Positions 57,935 through 64,000 of a stretch of 64,000 bases of DNA are shown here, piece after piece (positions within the stretch are counted from its first letter, which is position 1; each line of letters starts with the position of its first letter). The stretch spans positions 45,888,640 through 45,952,639 of the forward strand of contig OY978526.1 of NCBI GenBank assembly GCA_963854835.1. Reading direction: 5' to 3'. Position numbers and translations under genes: made by a program. The stretch comes from Megamerina dolium (Eukaryota > Arthropoda > Insecta > Diptera > Megamerinidae). The notes beneath the pieces were generated by a model, which was not told the origin of the DNA, did no database searches, and saw only the letters and a program-made list of their open reading frames with translations.

Positions 57935-58620
57935 TGCAATTGACTATGTTTGACTATGATTTCGGGCATAAAGTCGCCGCGGCTAGCTCGCACGTGGCGT
58001 AATCTGGAAACCCAGTTTTCCGTTACTTTTTCAAGCAATTGGGACCAAATCTCGGCAATAATTCTGTCAATGTTGGCTTGCAATTCATCCAAAGTTGCTG
58101 GTTTATTAGCATATACTAGCTCATTTATATATCCCCACAAAAAAAACGCAAGGTTTTGTAGGATAGTTCACAGGTCCACTGTCGCCAAATATTTTCTTCA
58201 ATAAATCGATTTTTAAGTTCGATGTATGGCATGTAGCGTCGTCTTGCTGCGACCGCATCACTTCCACATTCATTCCACGCAATTGGGGAATCAAATACTT
58301 AGTTATAATGGCTTCATAGCAATCGCCATTAACGGTTACGTTGTTTTCTGTCGCATTTTTAGAGAAGTATAGACCAATGATTCCACCAGCCCATAAACCG
58401 CGCCAAGCAGTAAGTATTTGTGGATGTAATGGTTCTGACGAATTTCTTATGGATTGTCTTCACTCAGAATTCGATAATTTTGCTTGAGCAATGGATCCAA
58501 AAATGAGAAAAAATTATGTCGACCACATAATGATTGTAGCGATCTTTGAGTTTCAATGACAGAACCATAATAAAATTTCAATATTTGCAAGCATTGGTGC
58601 GGTGTCAATCTTTCCATGAA
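57935..58620 (-). pseudogene. Mariner-like transposase pseudogene
   Basis: Minus strand from ATG at 58617: MERLTPHQCLQILKFYYGSV (helix-turn-helix), CGRHN, then YRILSEDNP. Through frame changes come LWAGGIIGLYFSKNATENNV, TVNGDCYEAIITKYLIPQL, a QQDDATCHTSNLKIDLLKK block with the catalytic Asp present, and GYINELVYANKPATLDELQA. The end is ENWVSRLRHVRASRGDFMPE. The central region after the helix-turn-helix is deleted and at least two frameshifts occur. This is the insect mariner-like family with a GG-I-GP-YF core and a C-terminal RASRG tail. It is the best preserved of the three relics of this type in the window. Confidence 0.85.
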
Positions 58621-58659
58621 GAAATTACAAACTTCACTGGGTATAAACACACTGCCTTA

Positions 58660-59553
58660 CCCTAAAAAAAACACCCTCTAAATGTATATTCGTATATACT
58701 CATATATAGACTAATTTCGAACGTATTTTTCTTTAATTTTAAAAGAGCAATTCATTATATATATTTAAGGAAAAAAAGTTAGTTTTTCAAAGTCAACTTT
58801 ATATATTGTACCAATTCATTCTGTTGGATTTTCACATTTGTTTGTGATAGTAGTATAAATACCTATATATGTGGTTTTTCTAGTTCGTTATATTGCAAAA
58901 GTTAGTTCTTTCTAATTGTTTTTTAGTATTTTCTTTTTTTTCCATTTACTATTTTTATGCAGGATTTGTTCCGATAAGGTCAACTAAAGCATTTGAGCGT
59001 TAATACTTAATTAATTGGAACAAATTATATTGTTATGAAATCGTGTTCTCCTTTCATTATTACAAAAATTATTGAACTGTATAAATAAAGAATATATACT
59101 GATAGTATTATGTTAAAAAAAAATAAAACTCTTAAACTATTATATTTATGTTGGTCAAATGACAAATTCCTTGCTGTTGATATTTATTTTATTGATTAAT
59201 TTCTTATCTTATTAATATTTTAGTAAGAATTGGTGGAAATACATACTGATGAATACTTTATGTCATTTGCTATAGTTTAATTTGAGATTGCATGAAATTG
59301 CACCAGATTGAAATTATCAGAAAGAAGGGTGATATGTCGATATTGAAAAACGCATCTGAAAAACTTGAGACCATGCACTCAGATGCTTACAGGCCTTATA
59401 GCATAAAATCCGAAGCACTACAATACGCCATCTGGATATTATAAATATCCGAGTACGAAAGAGTGTTTAGATGCTAAATATTAGTATTTTGGACTTCTAT
59501 AATTTTTTAACTATTCTATTTAGAAAATTTCCAATGCTCGTTTGTATGCTTAC
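58660..59553. other. Non-coding stretch, presumed intron
   Basis: AT-rich DNA directly downstream (minus strand) of the splice donor of the exon at 59554-59794. No motif was recognised. Confidence 0.4.
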
Positions 59554-59794
59554 CCGATCGTCCGACTGATATTGTCTGCACAGATGATGTCGCTGAGATG
59601 GATTTATCTGTTGGTTGAGCCGCTGCCGGTGGCACCTGCAATGGCCCAACTGTTGATGTTGTTGTCAGATCGCAACATTCACGTTCGGGAAATTCGCTAC
59701 AACGTACCAAATGCAATGCACCGAATAGTGCAACCCATGAGCTCAGACAACATAATGAAAGTATTTTTAGATTTTTAATTTTGAAACGTGTCAT
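59554..59794 (-). CDS. Putative first coding exon of a secreted or membrane protein
   Basis: ATG at 59794-59792 has A at -3. The frame encodes a basic start (MTRFKIKNLK), a hydrophobic signal-peptide core (ILSLCCLSSWVALFGALHLV) and a likely cleavage region near VRC-SEF. A Cys-rich SEFPERECCDL follows, then a Thr/Ser/Pro/Ala-rich stretch. The codons are richer in G+C than the surroundings. The exon ends at 59554 at a near-consensus donor, CGG-GTAAGC, 80 codons and one base after the start (phase 1). The frame beyond the donor stops soon. Later exons would lie to the left, beyond a long intron that may cover much of this window. I do not recognise the protein family; a cell-surface or extracellular matrix role is a guess from the signal peptide. 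Confidence 0.55.
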
Positions 59795-60929
59795 ATTATT
59801 GCTACCGTATATATTTTGCTTGTTGTTCTTGTTGGGGAGATAACGTATATAATGGCGTTAATGGTGATGGTGGTGATATTGATGCGATAATGATGATGAT
59901 TAATGGTGGTTGTAATATTGTTATTGTTATTTTCTCTTTTTATTTTGTTTTTTTTTTTTTTTAATTATTGTTATTTTTGTCGTTTAATTATCGTTGACGC
60001 AGTTTCTGTTTTTTATTAATTATGTAATTGATTTATATATTTATTTAATTCGTTTGCATATTTTTTGTTTTCCAAAGCTGTTGTTAATATCGTTGTTGAT
60101 TTCATTTATAACATTTTTTTTTCTTTTTTTACATTTCAGAGTAGTATTCATTTGTTGCAGGTAATGTTAAAAGCTTTCATTGAGCCTTTGAATGAATTCT
60201 TTTTCATTAATATAATATTAAAATAATATTAAACACAGAAATAAGATATGGTTACCTCTCTAGAGAGGAGTTTTCATTTTACACGAATTAAAATCGAAAA
60301 TAAAATGCAAGCAAAGCACTTATTGAAAAAAAACAGTCACAATATAAACCAATGCGAAATTTTCCAGCATTTTGTCTTTTACTTTCTCACAAATTGTTAT
60401 TCATTAAATTCTAAGATATCATTTCTTGAAAATTTAATAAACGATATTGCAAAGTAAAATATTGTGACCCTTATTCTGCTGTTATAGTTAAACAATTGTT
60501 GTAATAGTTGTTCAGATTTTGTTAGTCTGATTTGTGGGTAAGACCAATATTTCGCAATATTTAGGGAAATTAGATTATTTGAGATTTTCTATTTCGTTGA
60601 TAATATAATGATAGAATTCAATAACCAGTTTAACAGGCACAAAACTATTTTTTAATAATTACTAATAGTTGAATTTAGTCCAATTAGGATACCGCCGATT
60701 GCCACTCTATTTATTTATGTCTAAGAACTTCTGAGCGATTCCAAAGCAACATTGGTATTGAGCAATTTGCACTAAAAATGCCATGACATATGATTGACAC
60801 TTATGTAGACACCATCTTGCGAATATACCCCGCAAAAAAATTCAATATTTTGCCTTTTCATAGGTCTTCCTGAAAGTCAGTGAGACGTCATAAAATTGAT
60901 TTAGATTAAGATAACGGTACTTGTGGTAT
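59795..60929 (-). other. Presumed 5' UTR/upstream region
   Basis: Upstream of the exon the minus strand reads CACCACCATCACCATTAACG and AACAAGAACAACAAGC, common in long fly 5' UTRs, then poly-T/A-rich DNA (59940-60130). No TATA box or initiator could be assigned. A dispersed-repeat copy lies at 60542-60650. Confidence 0.35.
60542..60650 (+). repeat. Dispersed repeat, copy 2
   Basis: Diverged match to 17067-17170. Family unknown. Confidence 0.6.
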
Positions 60930-60938
60930 TTTTGACCG

Positions 60939-60942
<4 letters not shown>
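60930..60942 (+). repeat. SINE target-site duplication, left
   Basis: TTTTGACCGATTA, identical to 61315-61327. It lies outside the (TA)n tract, so the tract belongs to the inserted element. Confidence 0.85.
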
Positions 60943-60983
<41 letters not shown>

Positions 60984-61314
60984 CCCCAAAGGGCTCATTG
61001 ACCGCTTCTCTTCCATTACTGTTGTGCGTCTTAAATTTGGACAGTATTAGAAGGGACCTACTTATTTTAACCGGTTCCGAACGGCAGAACACTTGTGACA
61101 TCACTTTTTCTGAGCTTTGTCACAGAGTTCTTTTAGAAGCTTTTTCATGGCAAGCTGTTACTGTCGGAAGAATTGCCAATTGCTTGCCGACAGGTGGGTA
61201 CCATTCGAAAGAAAAATCTTATCGATATTAAATTTGTTATGCATCAGCCGGGGATTGAACCACGACCTACAGATCAGAAGGCGAACACACTAACCACTGA
61301 GCTACGGCACCCAC
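60943..61314 (-). mobile_element. tRNA-derived SINE, copy F (complete, with (TA)n tail and TSD)
   Basis: The best-defined copy. On the minus strand it runs from the head (A box TAGCTCAGTGG at 61304-61294; B box GGTTCAATCCC at 61261-61251; 32 nt between them) through the shared body to a hairpin AGCCC-TTTG-GGGCT (60995-60982) and a (TA)n tail of about 40 bp. Both ends are bounded by the 13-bp duplication TTTTGACCGATTA, direct proof of retroposition. The A and B boxes would serve as an internal RNA polymerase III promoter. It encodes no protein. Confidence 0.93.
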
Positions 61315-61327
61315 TTTTGACCGATTA
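61315..61327 (+). repeat. SINE target-site duplication, right
   Basis: Second copy of TTTTGACCGATTA, immediately after the SINE head. Confidence 0.85.
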
Positions 61328-61457
61328 CTATTCATAAAAAATGTTCCACTAATTGTGGCATTTGTCACCAAAATGAGCAGCTCTCAAATTATTTCGTTTT
61401 GATAAATGTATAAACCTAAATTCATCATTACTTACTTACTTACCTTTGTGACCATTA

Positions 61458-61781
61458 ATAGATATGTATATCTATCTTATATCTACATTAATAGATATGT
61501 AGATATAAGTGCTCTTCCATTATTGTTGTGCGTGTTAAATTTTGGACAGGATTAAAAGGGACTTGCTTATTTTATAACTTTTTCTGAGCTTTGGCACATA
61601 GTACTTTTAGAAGCTTTTCCAATGCAAATTGTTACTGCCGGAAGAATGGGCAGTAACGAGTGGGTACCGATCGAAAGAAAAATCTTTTCGATATTAAATA
61701 TGTTGTGCTTCAGTCGGGGATTGAACCCACGAGCTACAGATCAGAAGGCCAACACATTTACCACTACGCTACGGCACCCAC
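61458..61781 (-). mobile_element. tRNA-derived SINE, copy G
   Basis: Minus strand copy 143 bp from copy F, in the same orientation. The head is present (A box mutated to TAGCGTAGTGG; B box GGTTCAATCCC). The hairpin end and the stretch with GCCGG...CTTGTGACATCAC are deleted. Its left side is a TA-rich tail with GATATGTATATCTATC units instead of pure (TA)n. ACCATTA occurs just outside both ends (61451 and 61782), a possible 7-bp or longer diverged target-site duplication. Confidence 0.82.
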
Positions 61782-61787
61782 ACCATT

Positions 61788-62249
61788 ATGATAATAATTA
61801 TAATAATAAAAAAAATTGTATTTTTAAATGTTTCTCGTAATAACACCGGTTTGCTCGAACCGGTGCCCGAAATTAAAAAAAAAAATTATGAAAATAAGGT
61901 AAAATTAAAGAAACTCGTGTCTTGGCGATTCGAAATTCAGTATTCCGAAAAAAATTATTTTGAAATTTCATTAAAATCGGTGAGTATCTTCAGATTTTCT
62001 TGATATTGTCTTGAAATACATCAAGTTTAATATTGTCATGATGTGTAATTGTTGAATTTTGTATACCACTTAGTTGTTTTTATAAATGATATTTCCTTGC
62101 TGAAGTATGCAAAAACTACCTGAAATTTTTAAGTCAAAAGCAACCTTTTCTTCATCAACAATGCTTCTGGCATCTAAACAACAACAAAAATTCACGAATA
62201 TTAAATTTTATTAATTAAGAATTATTTCATTCGATTTTATGGGATTTAC
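61788..62249. other. Non-coding stretch
   Basis: AT-rich DNA between SINE copy G and the TTAA element. No motif seen. Confidence 0.4.
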
Positions 62250-63081
62250 TTAAGGGGGGATGGGGTTTTTAATTTGTTTTCATGAATGCTTAATATCTCA
62301 AGAATGTTATTTCTAAATTTCAAGTGAATCGGACCAAAATTGACGAAGTTATGACTATCTTTATACCTGTCGGATCAACTGACTCCGTGTGTATAAACAA
62401 AAGAAGGCAGGATTCATCGTAGACAAGAGAAAAAAGATGCTTTAAATATCATGGAAGATTGCAACATCCTTTATGAACCTGGCATCGATGATTCAGTGTG
62501 AGGTAAGCCGATAGAACTCTCTTATGAACGCTTCATCCCAAATTTTTTAGTGTTCAAAACTTTAAGGGTTTTTACCACAAATCACGTTTTCAAAGTCGTT
62601 GTCCCTCATAATTTCAAAACTACTGCACCGATCGTTTTGAAATTCGATTGCTGTTCATAATTTACGAGGTAACGCTTGTTAATATTTTTCATTTTACAAT
62701 AACAAATTAACCGATTTTTTTCATAAAAAATCGCGTTTTTTTCTTCAAAGTGTTCCCTAACAGTGAAAAATTGCAATTTCGAAAAACCCCCCCCTAGTGG
62801 TACCTGAGCAAAGCGATTATCTAACGATATAATATTGATTTTTTGATTTCAGATGATCCAGCACCGATTTATGAGGGACACCGAAATTCAACTTTTTTGC
62901 GAGACGCTCTAGAATAATTGCTGCCATTGCCGTATTTTTTAATATTTCTCCATGAAAATTTTACACAATATTCTGCAAATGTCATACAATAATGTATCAT
63001 TGGTTTGAATAAATAGATTTTAACTATTTCATAAAAAAAATCACAAAAATGTGCCACAAATTAACCCTATTCCCCCCTTAA
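62250..63081. mobile_element. 832-bp MITE with TTAAGGGGGGA inverted ends
   Basis: The left end TTAAGGGGGGATGGGGTTTT and the reverse complement of the right end TTAAGGGGGGAATAGGGTTA are inverted repeats of about 25 bp, followed by shared TTAATTTG. The interior has no transposase frame. Both ends carry TTAA, as in piggyBac-type insertions, but TTAA is palindromic and the inverted repeat extends beyond it (TTACTTAAGG), so the duplication cannot be proved here. Superfamily uncertain. Confidence 0.75.
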
Positions 63082-63860
63082 GTAACTAAAAATAATGTTA
63101 TTTTTTAATCTAACAAAATTCAATTTAACAAAATACTGGCCATTGTTACCAATGACCATGCGTATTATTCCATATTATCTATGAGATGTTCCCTGTAGGG
63201 TGTTTTTAAGCGACCAGAATAGATGGTAGTAGGAAGATACAACGTCAGGATTGGATGGTGGATGGACCAGAGCTCCTCTCAAATTTCCTCTCTAAATTTC
63301 AGTATTATCTAACCTGTATTTGCTTATCTGTTTATTGTATTATTTCAAAGAATAAGGTGGAATACAATAGTATTTTCTGGTACTGAAATTCACCGTGAAG
63401 ATCGTATAACTTTTTGTCAACCCAACAACTTATGTGTTCGTGTAGGATAACAAAGCCATAAACCATTTATATGATCGTATAAAATTCTTTCTTCTTTATC
63501 CTTAAGCTATAAATCACATGTTCTAAATAAAATGTTGACAAAACAAAAAATATATGTTCTTAATATATTTCAATATATTCATAATTTTTTTATAGAGATT
63601 TTCAACAATTATTCTTCTAAAGCTTTCGTATACAGAAAGCATCTTGATAAAATCCTAGCTCTCACAAAGTTTAGAAATCTCACTTTAAGTGCAATGAGTG
63701 CATTTGAGTGCGTTGTACGCATACACACACACCGGCATACGATCACACACAAATACATACACTCATAGATGAAAGACGTTTCCTTTTTATTAATAAAGAT
63801 GTCTTGCAAATTTCATCAAAAATAATTTGCTGTGATTTCCTTCCTTGTGCTCATTTCCAG
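63082..63860. other. Non-coding stretch
   Basis: AT-rich DNA with short chance frames only. Confidence 0.4.
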
Positions 63861-63861
63861 C

Positions 63862-63899
<38 letters not shown>
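63861..63899 (+). repeat. (CAA)n microsatellite
   Basis: Thirteen perfect CAA units near the right end of the window. Confidence 0.95.
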
Positions 63900-63900
<1 letters not shown>

Positions 63901-64000
63901 TGCACAGACACGTAAAACAAATAAGTCAACATTGCTCTGAATATTTTTATACAAATGACTATGAAGATAAGTACATATGCAGAGATGAACATACAAATAG

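Noticed and set aside
61251..61304. Reading the SINE heads as functional tRNA genes
   Set aside because: A and B boxes are present, but the anticodon and acceptor stems do not fold cleanly and the unit continues into the repeated 335-bp SINE body.

Overview
This is an AT-rich eukaryotic window. The diagnostic content points to a brachyceran fly, perhaps a tephritid: LOA/I-, RTE- and Jockey-type non-LTR retrotransposons, many mariner/Tc1 relics, CAACAA- and GTTGTT-rich non-coding DNA, and foldback-type arms with GGGCGTGGC modules. The order is moderately secure; family and genus are a guess. There are no rRNA genes, true tRNA genes, CRISPR arrays or bacterial-style operons. Almost everything recognisable is mobile DNA or its remains, set in intergenic or intronic sequence.

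Layout. 1-8045: a headless SINE copy against a mariner relic, then a nearly full-length LOA-like LINE (2325-6047) between (TA)n tracts, then a complete SINE copy with a long (TA)n, a Tc1-like relic, and a 40-bp direct repeat 823 bp apart. 8808-14846: two inverted foldback-like arms, the right one built of ~298-bp tandem units. 14847-24464: mostly featureless, with one decayed SINE. 24465-30198: an RTE endonuclease fragment joined head-on to a second LINE fragment, then several decayed mariner-like transposases beside (TA)n tracts and a short inverted-repeat element. 30199-46600: quiet DNA with SINE, mariner and MITE relics plus one isolated coding-like block (40177-40392, minus). 46600-48405: transposase relics, a stray foldback module, a SINE and a mariner with recognisable ends. 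55456-58620: Jockey C-terminus, a 5'-truncated LINE with a single stop codon, and a mariner-like pseudogene. 59554-59794 (minus): the best host-gene candidate, a first coding exon with signal peptide and a strong splice donor. Much of the DNA to its left may be its intron (inference). 60930-63081: two SINE copies, one with a perfect 13-bp target-site duplication, and an 832-bp MITE with TTAA-containing inverted repeats.

The most interesting system is the SINE family together with the LOA-like LINE. Seven SINE copies lie on the minus strand of this window. They have a tRNA-like pol III head, a body of about 335 bp, a small hairpin near the 3' end (C(TTCG)G loop in the cleanest copy) and TA-rich or (TA)n 3' tails. 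The target-site duplication at 60930/61315 encloses the (TA)n tract, so there it travels as the SINE tail. The LOA-like LINE ends in the same repeat, which makes it a candidate mobilising partner (inference).
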